From the NCBI RefSeq assembly GCF_000219805.1, contig NC_015759.1, forward strand, positions 620,001-684,000: DNA of 64,000 nt, given 5' to 3'. Below, piece after piece: positions 27,551 to 37,148 of this stretch; positions within the stretch are counted from its first letter, which is position 1; each line of letters opens with the position of its first letter. The position numbers and the translations under genes are program-made. This DNA is from Weissella koreensis KACC 15510 (GTDB taxonomy: Bacteria > Bacillota > Bacilli > Lactobacillales > Lactobacillaceae). The notes under the pieces are model-generated. The model was not told the DNA's origin, did not search any database, and saw nothing but the letters and a program-made list of their open reading frames with translations.

Positions 27551-27640
27551 TAGAGCCTCCATTTTTTCCAAATTAAAAACCCCCTTCATCAGAGGGCCGT
27601 TCTATATCTCAATTAGTAACTTAATTATAAGCTGTTTTAA

Positions 27641-27811
27641 TTACTTGGACAAGAGCAAAATTCCTTGTTCTAAGAGCCAGTCAACGCCACCAAAAAATAG
27701 GGCGAAGAAAATCGATGTACCCAACACAATTCCCGTATCCCGCATATTTTCACTAAACGTTGGCCATGTCACACGGCGCATTTCTGATGCAACTGATCCT
27801 AAAAACTTCAT
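27641..27811 (-). CDS. secE: preprotein translocase subunit SecE
   Basis: A 56-residue single-span protein. MKFLGSVASEMRRVTWPTFSE contains the conserved amphipathic helix with RxVTWP; the hydrophobic segment follows. ATG 27811 has AAGGAG nine bases upstream; the longer frame starting with TTG at 27832 contains that site. SecE clamps SecY in the translocon. Confidence 0.95.
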   Translation of the reverse strand: MKFLGSVASEMRRVTWPTFSENMRDTGIVLGTSIFFALFFGGVDWLLEQGILLLSK

Positions 27812-27849
27812 TTTACCAATCTCCTTATCCAAATAATTTAAAACGAAAC

Positions 27850-27999
27850 TTACATTGTTTCACGATGTAAAGTATGATGTCCACAAAATGGGCAATACTT
27901 TTTTACTTCAAGGCGTTCCATGCGTTCTGGCTTTTTAGTAACCATATAATTACGTGAAGCGCAGACGCTACATGCTAAAGCAACCTTTTTAACTCCCAT
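27850..27999 (-). CDS. rpmG: 50S ribosomal protein L33, zinc-binding type
   Basis: A 49-residue protein read directly from the sequence. [18 protein letters not shown] and YCPFCGHHT supply two CxxC pairs, so this is the zinc-containing (C+) form. GAGGAAA precedes the ATG. Its position before secE-nusG is standard. A zinc-free L33 paralogue, if present, lies elsewhere. Confidence 0.95.
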   Translation of the reverse strand: MGVKKVALACSVCASRNYMVTKKPERMERLEVKKYCPFCGHHTLHRETM

Positions 28000-28165
28000 G
28001 TCGTTTCCTCACTTATTCAATAGTGCAATTATTATAACATACTTATTTGATCCGATACTAACTATAAGTCACTAACAATTAAATATGGTCCTATACTATT
28101 AAACGATTTGTATTTAAATAATGAATATACCCTATTAAATTACCAAAATTATAAACATACAATAA

Positions 28166-28708
28166 TCATTCAATCCCTTTGATCTTCTTGCGAATACGCA
28201 TTAAATTTGTGCGAACTTGATTAATAGTTTGGTTCAACATTAGCGCGATTTCAGAGCCTTTATAACCTTCAACTGAAAGTTTCAGAATTTGTTGTTGAAT
28301 CGGATTTAATTTAGCAGTGGTCCATTTGCTATTTAATAAATTTTCCAATATTTGAAGATACTGTTCCCGACCTAATGGTAAAATTTCCTCAACTGTTTGA
28401 TTTTCTAACTGAACGATAATAGTGTTTTGATTTTGAGCCTTCGTCTTCAAACGGTAAATACGACGCCAACATGCCGTTTGAAAATACTTTGTAAACGCTC
28501 GATAATCTCCTGGCGCTAAAGCTCGAGCTGTTTTTATCAACAAAATACTAACTTCCTGACGCCAATCAGCTTCCGTTAATTCAGCTGGTCGTTGCCGAAA
28601 TTGTTTCCAAATTAAGGGTCGATATAGCTGATACAATTCTAAAAAGACCGTACCATCATTAGCTTTCAATCGGTTATATTGTTCAAAAGTTATCCCTAGT
28701 TGATTCAT
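28166..28708 (-). CDS. sigH: ComX/SigH-like sigma-70 family factor
   Basis: A 180-residue protein with a region-2-like N-terminal half (LYRPLIWKQFRQRPAELTEADW and following, then AFTKYFQTACWRRIYRLK) and a region-4-like C-terminal helix-turn-helix (LNPIQQQILKLSVEGYKGSEIALMLNQTINQVRTN). The locus between rpmG and rlmB is where Lactobacillaceae carry the SigH/ComX-like factor that in other species drives late competence genes. Activity here is unknown. GGAGGTG lies before the ATG. Confidence 0.82.
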   Translation of the reverse strand: MNQLGITFEQYNRLKANDGTVFLELYQLYRPLIWKQFRQRPAELTEADWRQEVSILLIKTARALAPGDYRAFTKYFQTACWRRIYRLKTKAQNQNTIIVQLENQTVEEILPLGREQYLQILENLLNSKWTTAKLNPIQQQILKLSVEGYKGSEIALMLNQTINQVRTNLMRIRKKIKGIE

Positions 28709-28956
28709 TTAATACACCTCCACCCTCAGTATGCCAAAAACTTTGTCAGATGGGGAATAAATGTTGCCCTGCTTCACTTCTTAATCGTAAATGTTGTTAC
28801 CTAAGATTTATTATATGTAAAATCAGCAAATATAATATTAGTTTTAACCATCAAATTGACCTATTAAACCCATAATAATCTCTCATCAAATCCTAAATAA
28901 TCTAAATAATTTAAAATAACCCAATACGTGTCATAAAACTTTTTTAGCCATTAAAA

Positions 28957-28983
28957 AAATCGTCACCTCATTGATGACGATTT
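28957..28983 (-). terminator. terminator after rlmB
   Basis: AAATCGTCA and TGACGATTT form a 9-bp stem with a U tract on the minus strand, 17 bases after the rlmB stop. The remaining 250 bases up to the sigma-factor gene are AT-rich with no visible gene. Confidence 0.8.
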
Positions 28984-28999
28984 ACATAATTCAATATTT

Positions 29000-29860
29000 T
29001 TACAATGGATGACGTGAATTGAAGCCACCATATATTAACAAACTTGCAGCAACTGAAGCATTCAATGATTGCACATGTCCAACCATTGGAATGGTCAACA
29101 TTTCGTCAACAGACTTCTTCAAAAGTTGGGCAATCCCCTTACCTTCATTCCCAATAATCAAAGCAACCGCTCCTCGGGCATCCCATTGCCGATAATCAGT
29201 ACCATTCATATCAGTTCCAAAAATCCACAAGCCACGTTCCTTCAATTGTTCCACTGTTTGAACCAAATTAGTTACTCTGGCCACGGGGACATGTTCAATT
29301 GCTCCGGTTGAAGTTTTAGCCACCGTAGCCGTTAATTGAACTGCACGACGCTTCGGAATAATTACTCCATGAACCCCAGCTGCATCAGCTGTTCGCAAGA
29401 TCGATCCTAAATTATGTGGATCTTCAATTGAATCTAAGATTAAGAAGAAAGGTTGTTCCCCTGCTTCTTCCGCTTTTTTAAACAAGTCATCAATCGTTGC
29501 ATAGGTGTATGCTGCAATCGATAACACAATCCCTTGGTGATTTTGTCCGTCTACTAATTCATCTAATTTTGATTTAGGGGCATCTTGAATAACTAAGCCT
29601 CGTTTTTTGGCTAAGGCAATAATTTCTTGATGTAAAGTATCAGCCAATCCAGTTTGTAACCATACTTTGTTGATCTCAGTCGTTCCCTTTAGCGCTTCAA
29701 CTGAGGCATGATGGCCATATACAAATTCTATCGTGTCATCAATCGGCGCACTCATATTTTCTTGATTTTGCCTAGACTTATTTTTAAAATTACGTTCTTT
29801 ATTATCTGACGCTTTAAAATTATTTTTACGTGGCTTTGCTTGTTTATTTCTTGCTTCCAT
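29000..29860 (-). CDS. rlmB: 23S rRNA (guanosine-2'-O)-methyltransferase RlmB (TrmH/SpoU family)
   Basis: A 286-residue protein. A basic Asn/Lys-rich N-terminal tail (about 40 residues) precedes the substrate-binding domain ([15 protein letters not shown]) and the SPOUT knot: [34 protein letters not shown] and [14 protein letters not shown], the three TrmH motifs. It should methylate G2251-type 23S rRNA ribose. The end of mrnC overlaps its start by about 17 bases, so the two are coupled. Confidence 0.92.
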   Translation of the reverse strand: MEARNKQAKPRKNNFKASDNKERNFKNKSRQNQENMSAPIDDTIEFVYGHHASVEALKGTTEINKVWLQTGLADTLHQEIIALAKKRGLVIQDAPKSKLDELVDGQNHQGIVLSIAAYTYATIDDLFKKAEEAGEQPFFLILDSIEDPHNLGSILRTADAAGVHGVIIPKRRAVQLTATVAKTSTGAIEHVPVARVTNLVQTVEQLKERGLWIFGTDMNGTDYRQWDARGAVALIIGNEGKGIAQLLKKSVDEMLTIPMVGHVQSLNASVAASLLIYGGFNSRHPL

Positions 29861-30269
29861 AATATCTGGTCCGTCCGCTTTCTACTTGATTAATAACCCA
29901 TGTAACTACTTCATCGAGCCGTTCAAATTGTTGACTTGCATGTAAATAACCGATCAAAGCCTCAAACCCAGTTGAAATACGATATGTAACAACATCGGTA
30001 TTCTTAGCTTTTGTGTGGGAATTAGCATTTCGACCACGTTTAAAAAACGTTAATTCAGTTTCTGTCAAATATTCATCAGCCTCCATTAATTCAAATAAAG
30101 CTGCATGCGCTTTGGCGGAAACGAAAGCTTTTGCTTGCCTTTGCAAGCGTCCAGGTTTAGTAATACCTTGCGCCAACAAATGTTGCCGGATGTAAGTCTC
30201 ATAAACGGCATCACCCAAATATGCTAAATCGAGACCATTTAATTGTTGATAATTAATTTTTTCATTCAT
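29844..30269 (-). CDS. mrnC: Mini-ribonuclease 3
   Basis: A 141-residue RNase III-like catalytic domain without a dsRNA-binding domain. [23 protein letters not shown] is the RNase III signature with the Glu and Asp metal ligands; [21 protein letters not shown] is typical of Mini-III. It matures 23S rRNA. It sits between cysS and rlmB as in Bacillus. Confidence 0.95.
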   Translation of the reverse strand: MNEKINYQQLNGLDLAYLGDAVYETYIRQHLLAQGITKPGRLQRQAKAFVSAKAHAALFELMEADEYLTETELTFFKRGRNANSHTKAKNTDVVTYRISTGFEALIGYLHASQQFERLDEVVTWVINQVESGRTRYYGSKK

Positions 30270-30326
30270 ATTGATATCTTGTCGCCCATTTCTAAATTAA
30301 AGCATCATATAATTTCGTCTTTTTAA

Positions 30327-30342
30327 TGTTTCACATGAAACA
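30327..30342. promoter_or_regulatory. parS-like 16-mer
   Basis: TGTTTCACATGAAACA between mrnC and cysS matches the Firmicute parS consensus TGTTNCACGTGAAACA at 15 of 16 positions; the difference is A for G in the central CG step. It is an inverted repeat with an imperfect centre. It may be a weak ParB (Spo0J) site, or the operator of another regulator. Confidence 0.5.
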
Positions 30343-30398
30343 TTTGCGCTTGTTCTACTGTTTTTACTTACTCTACATTAAACAGCCTTGAACAGCAA

Positions 30399-31814
30399 CT
30401 ACTTCCTAGTCCAGCGAACGCCTTGGAGTGTATCTTCTAAGATAATACCTTGCTGCGTTAATTCATCACGAATTTGATCTGCTCGAGCATAGTCCCGATT
30501 TTGTCGAGCAATTTCACGATCCTGAATTAAATCATCTATAACTTGATCTAATTCTTCCGTCTTAGCCAAACCATCAACCCCAAAAATCATCATCAATTCA
30601 CTCATTGTCTTTAAAATAATTTCAATGGTTGACTCTTGTACTTCAGCTTGAGTTCCATAAATATTAGCTAACTCTGCCAAATCAAAAATGGCTGCTAATC
30701 CATTTTGAGCATTAAAGTCATCATCCATTGCTAATATAAAACGGTCAACAATCACTTGGACTTGTTTTTCAATTTCATGATCATTCCCTGCCTGGCTTGT
30801 TTCTAAACGAAAAGCCAAATTTTGGTAGGCCGTTTTAATCCGTTGTAAATTACGAGTAGCAAGTTCAATGTTCTTTTGTGAATAGGCAATTGGTCGTCGA
30901 TATTGAGTAGTTGACATCATAAAACGAAGTACCATCGGATCATCTAGTTCTTCTAATAAATCGTGTACTGTTGTGAAATTACCCATTGACTTAGACATCT
31001 TTTCTTCGTCATCCCCAACCGTTACAAATCCGTTATGAAGCCATTGGTTCACAAATTTTTCGCCAGTTTTTGCTTCAGATTGCGCAATTTCATTTGAATG
31101 ATGCGGAAATGCTAAATCAATTCCCCCACCATGTAAATCAAAATGGTTTCCCAAATATTTAGTCGACATCACTGAGCATTCAATGTGCCATCCAGGTCGA
31201 CCCATTCCCCAAGGGGACTTCCATGCAATTGACCCATCATCTTCAGCACTCTTCCAAACGGCGAAGTCCATTGGATCTTCTTTACGTTTCATTTCTTCCT
31301 CATCTAAACGTCCCGCCGAATTATGTTCCATTTCATTTAAATCTTGATGAGCCAAAATACCATAATCTTTATATTTTTTAGCTCGGAAATAAACATCGCC
31401 TTCTGAAACATAGGCATATCCTTTATTAATCAATTCTTGTACGAATTCAATAATTTCGGGAATATTTTCCGTCGCTCTTGGTCGAACCGTAGCAGGCAGA
31501 ATATTCAAGGCTTTCGTATCAGCTTCATATGCTTCTATGTAGCGATCAGCTAATTCTGGTACTGAAATCCCCTGTTCCTTCGCTGCCTTAATCATCTTAT
31601 CATCCACATCAGTGAAATTAGAAACATATCTGACTTCATATCCTCGATAAATAAAATAGCGCCGAATTGTATCAAAAGCAATTGCTGAACGCGCATTCCC
31701 AATATGAATATAGTTATAAACGGTTGGTCCACAAACATACATACTGACCTTCATTGGTTCAATTGGGGTAAAGGGTTCCTTTTGTAAGGTCATGGTATTA
31801 AAAACATTAATCAT
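30399..31814 (-). CDS. cysS: cysteinyl-tRNA synthetase
   Basis: A 471-residue class I synthetase. [20 protein letters not shown] contains the zinc-binding Cys and the HIGH-like HIGN motif; WHIECSVMS and [13 protein letters not shown] give the other zinc ligands, and KMSKSMGN is the KMSKS loop. It charges tRNA-Cys in the cytoplasm. It lies upstream of mrnC and rlmB, the conserved Firmicute order. Confidence 0.98.
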   Translation of the reverse strand: MINVFNTMTLQKEPFTPIEPMKVSMYVCGPTVYNYIHIGNARSAIAFDTIRRYFIYRGYEVRYVSNFTDVDDKMIKAAKEQGISVPELADRYIEAYEADTKALNILPATVRPRATENIPEIIEFVQELINKGYAYVSEGDVYFRAKKYKDYGILAHQDLNEMEHNSAGRLDEEEMKRKEDPMDFAVWKSAEDDGSIAWKSPWGMGRPGWHIECSVMSTKYLGNHFDLHGGGIDLAFPHHSNEIAQSEAKTGEKFVNQWLHNGFVTVGDDEEKMSKSMGNFTTVHDLLEELDDPMVLRFMMSTTQYRRPIAYSQKNIELATRNLQRIKTAYQNLAFRLETSQAGNDHEIEKQVQVIVDRFILAMDDDFNAQNGLAAIFDLAELANIYGTQAEVQESTIEIILKTMSELMMIFGVDGLAKTEELDQVIDDLIQDREIARQNRDYARADQIRDELTQQGIILEDTLQGVRWTRK

Positions 31815-31856
31815 AACTAATCCACCTCCGCGATGCTAATTTTGTAACTGATTATT

Positions 31857-32681
31857 CTATTGCCACCATTGTGAGAATACTGTAACAGCGCCTTGTCGCT
31901 TATGTTCTGTCCGTGCATACCAGCGTTCAATTGTTTGAGCATCTGATTCGTCAACCATTTGACCTTCCAAATAGTTATCTAAAACTTCATACGTTACTCC
32001 AAGTGCTGTTTCATCAGGTAAAGCTGGATGATCTTCTTCCAAATCAGCTGTCGGAACTTTTTCATAAAGCTGTTTAGGTGCCTGTAACCAGGCTAAAATA
32101 GCACGTCCTTGACGTTTATTCAAACGATACAAGGGCATGATATCAGCGGCCCCATCGCCAAATTTTGTATAAAAACCAGTAACTGCTTCAGCAGCATGAT
32201 CTGTTCCAATCACCGCTCCTTGCGTTGCCCCAGCTACTCCATATTGCGCAATCATCCGTTGACGGGCCTTGATGTTACCTTTATTAAAATCAGTGACTGG
32301 TAATCCAGCCATAGTTAAGCTTTGAACCGTTGCTTCTGTAGCTTCTTTAATATTACTAATGATTACTCGATCTGCCGCCTGCCACTCAATAGCAGCTAAA
32401 GCATCATCCTCATCATTTTGAGTCCCATAGGGTAAACGCATAGCAATAAATTGATAATCTGACCGACCCGTTTCAGCTCGTAATTCAGTTACAGCTGTTT
32501 CTGCCATATGACCAGCTAAAGTCGAATCTTGACCGCCAGAGATTCCAAGAACATAGCTTTTCAACCCTGTCTTAATTAAATATTTCTTTAATAAATCAAC
32601 CGAACGGCGATATTCTTCCGCTGGATCAATTTCCGATTGTACACCTAATACTTTAATAATTTCTGCTTGTTGTGCTCGCAT
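31857..32681 (-). CDS. nadE: NH3-dependent NAD+ synthetase
   Basis: A 274-residue enzyme, the length of the ammonia-dependent form without a glutaminase domain. [19 protein letters not shown] is the ATP-pyrophosphatase P-loop; [19 protein letters not shown] follows. It amidates deamido-NAD in the last step of NAD formation and is co-oriented with pncB 43 bases upstream, so the pair forms a niacin salvage unit. Confidence 0.97.
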   Translation of the reverse strand: MRAQQAEIIKVLGVQSEIDPAEEYRRSVDLLKKYLIKTGLKSYVLGISGGQDSTLAGHMAETAVTELRAETGRSDYQFIAMRLPYGTQNDEDDALAAIEWQAADRVIISNIKEATEATVQSLTMAGLPVTDFNKGNIKARQRMIAQYGVAGATQGAVIGTDHAAEAVTGFYTKFGDGAADIMPLYRLNKRQGRAILAWLQAPKQLYEKVPTADLEEDHPALPDETALGVTYEVLDNYLEGQMVDESDAQTIERWYARTEHKRQGAVTVFSQWWQ

Positions 32682-32724
32682 TTGATGCCCCCCATTTTCA
32701 ACGACTTGATCTTAATCATCTATA

Positions 32725-34218
32725 TTAAAATTGACCATGCTTTTGATCATCATCTTTTTTCAAATTGCTCACATAATCTCGTACATCATTAATCAATTTC
32801 ATCTTATTATCCCAAGCCTCTTTTGACAAATCAACGGGATATTCTTGTGGATTTAATCCTCGACGATACTCTGACCATAAATGTTCTAAGCGTTGTGCTG
32901 AATAAGCTTGAACTGCTTGTACATCAGGTAAATCATATACAACTTTACCATCAACGACCATTGTTTCTAATATCGGACGCGCAGTAAAATCAGTGATCGT
33001 TTTATTCAAATAAGTGTATTGAGGGTGGAACATGTATAATTGCTCTTCTTTTTGTGGATTTTCATCCCAAAGGGCGACATAATCACCTTGTGACTTACTA
33101 TCAGTATTGCGTGTAATTCGCCAAACCTGTTTTTTGCCTGGCGTCGAAATTTTCACGGCACTACCTGAAATTTTAATTGTATCAACCATCTGGCCATTTT
33201 CATCTTCAACTGAAACAACTTTATAAACTGCTCCTAAAGCCGGTTGATCAAAGGCTGTAATCAGCTTAGTTCCAACACCCCAAACATCTATTTTAGCTCC
33301 TTGTAGCTTAAGTGATGTGATCGTTTCTTCATCTAGATCATTTGAGGCATAAATTTTAGCATCTTCAAATCCAGCTTCATCCAAAAGTTTTCGTACACCC
33401 TTTGAAAGATAAGCCATATCTCCAGAATCAATTCGCACACCTAAGAAATTAATCTTATCACCCATTTCTTTAGCCACTCGAATCGCACTTGGTACCCCTG
33501 ATGCCAATGTGTCATAAGTATCAACTAAGAAGACACAATCACGATGCGTCTCTGCGTAAGCTTTAAAAGCTTCATAGTCATTGCGATAAATTTGAACTAG
33601 TGAATGAGCATGTGTTCCACTGATCGGAATACCAAATAATTTTCCAGCCCGTACATTGGATGTTGCATCAAAGCCACCAATAAAGGCTGCTCGGGTCCCC
33701 CACAAAGCAGCATCCATTTCTTGAGCACGTCGGGTTCCGAATTCTAACAAAGGTTGATCGCCAACTACCGAACGAATTCGCGAAGCTTTGGTAGCAATCA
33801 AAGTTTGATAATTAATAATATTCAAAAGTGGTGTTTCAATAATTTGCGCGTCAAAAATTGACCCTTCAACTTGTAAAATCGGTTCATTATTAAAAACAAC
33901 TTCCCCCTCATGTGGAGCGCGAATTGTTGCTTTAAAATGCCATTGCTCTAAATAATCTACAAAATCGTCAGCAAACATTGGCTCTGAACGCATATATTCA
34001 ATATCACTTTTTGAGAAATGTAAATCTTCAACGAATTCTAAGACATGTTCAAGACCAGCAAAAATAGCATAACCATTTTTAAAAGGTAGGTCCCGAAAAT
34101 ATAATTCAAAAACGGCTTGGCGTTCGTGAATCCCTTCTTGGAAATAGGTTTGCATCATTGTTAGTTGGTAAGTATCTGTGTGAAGCACTAATCCGTCATC
34201 GGGAAATTGGGTTTTCAT
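32725..34218 (-). CDS. pncB: nicotinate phosphoribosyltransferase
   Basis: A 497-residue enzyme converting nicotinate and PRPP to nicotinate mononucleotide. LVLHTDTYQLTMMQTYFQEG is the family start and GTHAHSLVQIY contains the phosphorylated His region; ASNDLDEETITSLKLQGAKID is also diagnostic. ATG 34218 has GGAGAAAAAACC before it, while the open frame to 34248 includes the ribosome binding site. First gene of the pncB-nadE pair. Confidence 0.96.
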   Translation of the reverse strand: MKTQFPDDGLVLHTDTYQLTMMQTYFQEGIHERQAVFELYFRDLPFKNGYAIFAGLEHVLEFVEDLHFSKSDIEYMRSEPMFADDFVDYLEQWHFKATIRAPHEGEVVFNNEPILQVEGSIFDAQIIETPLLNIINYQTLIATKASRIRSVVGDQPLLEFGTRRAQEMDAALWGTRAAFIGGFDATSNVRAGKLFGIPISGTHAHSLVQIYRNDYEAFKAYAETHRDCVFLVDTYDTLASGVPSAIRVAKEMGDKINFLGVRIDSGDMAYLSKGVRKLLDEAGFEDAKIYASNDLDEETITSLKLQGAKIDVWGVGTKLITAFDQPALGAVYKVVSVEDENGQMVDTIKISGSAVKISTPGKKQVWRITRNTDSKSQGDYVALWDENPQKEEQLYMFHPQYTYLNKTITDFTARPILETMVVDGKVVYDLPDVQAVQAYSAQRLEHLWSEYRRGLNPQEYPVDLSKEAWDNKMKLINDVRDYVSNLKKDDDQKHGQF

Positions 34219-34442
34219 GGTTTTTTCTCCATATTTTTCACAATTCATTTAATTCAATCTTCTAAATTTTATCATATTTTAAAAGAAATCGTTTACTTTG
34301 TCCATGTTTTACTAATTCAAAAGCGCAAGGTGTATAATATTAAGAATTGTTTCCATTAATAAGTATAAATCCGAACTTCTATCATTAGTTCTCGTTTTAT
34401 GCTTCACAAAATCATTTTTAGTAATCGAGGTTATAAAATAAA

Positions 34443-35111
34443 ATGGTAAATAATATTTTCAAAATGAAAGAATCTGTCCGAGTTGGAGCCTTATTAGCAG
34501 CGACAACTGGTTTCATTGATTCTTATACCTTCGCCTTTCATGATGGCCGGTTCGCTTCATTCCAAAGTGGAAACATGCTCCAATTTGCGGTTAATATAGC
34601 TCACGGAAATTTTAAACATTCCTTGATTTTTATATGGCCTGTCCTAGCCTTCGTCTTCAGTGTAATGCTAAATCAGGTTGTTAAACGCATTCGTTATGTC
34701 AATAAAGCTCAATGGGAAGAATTTGCAATCCTCTTCGAAATGCTTGGCATCACTATCGCAGCAATTTTAGAAATTTTACATGCTCCAAGTGTCTTGAATC
34801 TTTCTATTTTAGCCCTCAGCATGGCCTTCCAGAGCGATACCTTCACTAAACTGCATGGGGATGCCTACGCAACTACCATGTTCACTGGAAATCTAAAACG
34901 TTTCGGAGCAACACTTGCAAGCTACGGGTTAAATCATCAAAAATCTGAACTGATGAAAGCTCGTAATATCGGTGTAGTCATTCTTAGTTTTATCATCGGA
35001 GTCGTTTTAGCTACTTTTATTGGGATTAAATTAAACGGATGGTCATTATTTATTCCAGTCTTATCACTTGGGTTAACTTGGTTTATCATCACTGCTGATC
35101 GTCAAAATTAA
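34443..35111 (+). CDS. YoaK/DUF1275-family membrane protein
   Basis: A 222-residue protein with six hydrophobic segments. GFIDSYTFAFHDGRFASFQSGNMLQFAV and the internal repeat ATTMFTGNLKRFG are the two-fold TGN-type motifs of DUF1275. The family is membrane-bound with unknown function. It stands alone, divergent from pncB and upstream of the T-box leader. Confidence 0.85.
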   Translation: MVNNIFKMKESVRVGALLAATTGFIDSYTFAFHDGRFASFQSGNMLQFAVNIAHGNFKHSLIFIWPVLAFVFSVMLNQVVKRIRYVNKAQWEEFAILFEMLGITIAAILEILHAPSVLNLSILALSMAFQSDTFTKLHGDAYATTMFTGNLKRFGATLASYGLNHQKSELMKARNIGVVILSFIIGVVLATFIGIKLNGWSLFIPVLSLGLTWFIITADRQN

Positions 35112-35119
35112 AATTAAGT

Positions 35120-35148
35120 TTGACAAATTTTATAAAGCAATTTATGAT
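35120..35148 (+). promoter_or_regulatory. promoter of the T-box/methionine transporter transcript
   Basis: TTGACA (35120-35125) and TATGAT (35143-35148) separated by 17 bases, immediately before the T-box leader. Confidence 0.85.
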
Positions 35149-35164
35149 TGTGCATATAGAAATG

Positions 35165-35465
35165 AAACAAGTTGAGCAGAAAAGTAACTACCAGGCAATC
35201 GCTCAGAGAGACAACGTTGGTGAGAGTTGTTCGAAAGGCCAGTAGTGAAAATGATCTGTGATTGGCAATGGTGAGTAGCAAGTCTATCAGCCGTTGACGG
35301 ATTGGTCTACGTTACAAGACACGCGAATCGGTAGCGCATCATATCGCATACTACCCGCTCGTTGTTAAGGCTTTAAAGTGCACACGTTTCTTTAAGGTGA
35401 AGTAGAATGGTACCACGGACACCCGTTTCTATTTGATATTTATTTATCAAATAGAAACGGGTGTT
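35165..35465 (+). promoter_or_regulatory. T-box leader with methionine (ATG) specifier
   Basis: A ~300-base leader with stem I features (CAGAGAGACAACG AG-bulge region, GTGAAAATGATC specifier region), the T-box core TGGTACCACGG at 35408-35418, and a strong terminator. The codon ATG at 35251-35253 follows GAA and precedes A, the usual specifier setting. The T in TGGT pairs with an A discriminator, as in tRNA-Met. Uncharged tRNA-Met should stabilise the antiterminator and switch on metQNP. Confidence 0.88.
35419..35464 (+). terminator. T-box attenuator terminator
   Basis: ACACCCGTTTCTATTTGATA pairs perfectly with its 20-base complement around a six-base loop and is followed by T6. Its 5' arm directly adjoins the T-box core, which allows the alternative antiterminator. 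Confidence 0.9.
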
Positions 35466-35514
35466 TTTTGTTACTTCACTGCCCTAGTTATAACCATACA
35501 AACGGAGGATTATC

Positions 35515-36342
35515 ATGAAAAACATATTCAAATTGAGCATCACACTCTTAGCTCTTCCCCTCGCTCTAAGTATTTTAACACCTATAGAATCAGTTTCCGC
35601 CGCACAAAAAACGGTAACAGTTGGAATTGTCGGAACATCTGAACAAGAATTATGGAAATCCGTCGCAAAGACTGCAAAGAAAGATTCAGGCATTACGGTT
35701 AAAACCAAAATTTTTACTGATTACAACACTCCTAACAAAGCTTTAGTAGATGGATCATTAGATCTGAACGCTTTCCAACACACTAATTTCTTAGACAATT
35801 GGAATAAGTCCAATGGTAATCAATTGGCATCAATTGGAAAAACCTATTTAACTCCTATGAGAATTTATTCTAATCATGCTCATGATGTCAAAAACATTAA
35901 AGACAATACTACTATTGCGATTCCAAATGATCCAACCAATGAGGGTCGTGCTCTGACCCTTCTTCAAACAGCTGGTTTGATTAAACTCAAGAAAACTGAT
36001 CTACCAACCATCAAGGACATAAAAGAAAATAAACTAAACATCAAATTCAAAGAAATTGCTGCCGATCAAACCCCCAGCGCTCTTAAATCCGTTGATGCAG
36101 CTGTCATCAATGCAAACTACGCTCAAGAAGCACATTTAGCTGTTAAAAAATCAATCTATGTCGAGCCCATTAATAAAGCATCAAAACAATGGATCAATGT
36201 TATTGTTGCTAATAAAAAACAAGCAAAAAATAAAACTTACCAAGCCGTTGTAAAAGCCTACCAAACTAAAAAAACAGAACAATATTTCGATCAGACTTGG
36301 GGTGATACTCAATTACCTGCTTGGAATATCAAGTTAAAATAA
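35515..36342 (+). CDS. metQ: methionine ABC transporter substrate-binding protein, without lipobox
   Basis: A 275-residue MetQ/NlpA-family protein: [16 protein letters not shown], then [21 protein letters not shown] (the family DxNAFQH motif) and the C-terminal [11 protein letters not shown] signal peptide spans residues 1-29, ending VSAAQ, a signal-peptidase-I-like site. There is no Cys and no lipobox, unlike most Gram-positive binding proteins, so retention at the membrane is unexplained. Controlled by the Met T-box and followed by metN and metP. Confidence 0.9.
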   Translation: MKNIFKLSITLLALPLALSILTPIESVSAAQKTVTVGIVGTSEQELWKSVAKTAKKDSGITVKTKIFTDYNTPNKALVDGSLDLNAFQHTNFLDNWNKSNGNQLASIGKTYLTPMRIYSNHAHDVKNIKDNTTIAIPNDPTNEGRALTLLQTAGLIKLKKTDLPTIKDIKENKLNIKFKEIAADQTPSALKSVDAAVINANYAQEAHLAVKKSIYVEPINKASKQWINVIVANKKQAKNKTYQAVVKAYQTKKTEQYFDQTWGDTQLPAWNIKLK

Positions 36343-36359
36343 AAGGGAGGAACCGTCGA

Positions 36360-37133
36360 ATGTCCCTAATTGAATTATCCAATATCAAAGTTGATTTTAA
36401 ACAATCCAATCAAGTCATTACTGCAGTGCAGAATGTTAACTTAAAAGTTGAACGAGGCCAAATTTTTGGAATTGTAGGTTATTCGGGCGCTGGTAAATCA
36501 ACATTAGTACGGACAATCAACCTATTACAACGGCCAACCCATGGTTCAGTAAAGATCAACGATATCGAAATGACTAGCTTATCGCCAGTTGAGCTTCGTT
36601 TAAAACGTCAAAAAATCGGTATGATTTTCCAACACTTTAACCTTTTAGAAGAGATGACCGTTAAACAAAATATTTTACATCCACTTAAACGTTCAAAACA
36701 AACTACCAATCAAAAAGAAAGCAAAGCCAAGCAACTCTTAGAATTAGTAGGATTAACTGATCAAGCAAACGCCTATCCGCACCAACTTTCAGGTGGTCAA
36801 AAACAACGAGTCGCGATCGCTCGGGCTTTAGTAAATGATCCTGATATTTTAATTTCTGATGAATCAACTTCAGCCCTAGACCCTAAAACTACTCAACAGA
36901 TTTTAGAACTCCTGAATCATTTAAATTTGACTTTACATCTAACTATTTTAGTAATCACTCATGAAATGCAAGTAATTGAAGCCTTAGCTGACCAAGTCGC
37001 TATCATGGAACACGGTCAAATAATTGAACAAGGATCAGTCCAAAATGTTTTTAATCAACCTAAACAAGCTTTGACTCAAGAATTTATTACCTTGTCACAA
37101 GGTTTTTCAATTCAAAAACCGCAATACAACTAG
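36360..37133 (+). CDS. metN: methionine ABC transporter ATPase lacking the NIL domain
   Basis: A 257-residue ATPase with Walker [18 protein letters not shown], signature [15 protein letters not shown] and Walker [14 protein letters not shown], the DESTSALDP form being typical of MetN. Usual MetN proteins have ~340 residues, with a C-terminal NIL (ACT-like) domain that mediates trans-inhibition by methionine; it is missing here. ATG 36360 follows GGGAGG; the open frame from 36321 overlaps metQ. metP begins 15 bases after the stop, so no domain remnant is left. Confidence 0.92.
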   Translation: MSLIELSNIKVDFKQSNQVITAVQNVNLKVERGQIFGIVGYSGAGKSTLVRTINLLQRPTHGSVKINDIEMTSLSPVELRLKRQKIGMIFQHFNLLEEMTVKQNILHPLKRSKQTTNQKESKAKQLLELVGLTDQANAYPHQLSGGQKQRVAIARALVNDPDILISDESTSALDPKTTQQILELLNHLNLTLHLTILVITHEMQVIEALADQVAIMEHGQIIEQGSVQNVFNQPKQALTQEFITLSQGFSIQKPQYN

Positions 37134-37148
37134 AAAGGTGACTTTTGT

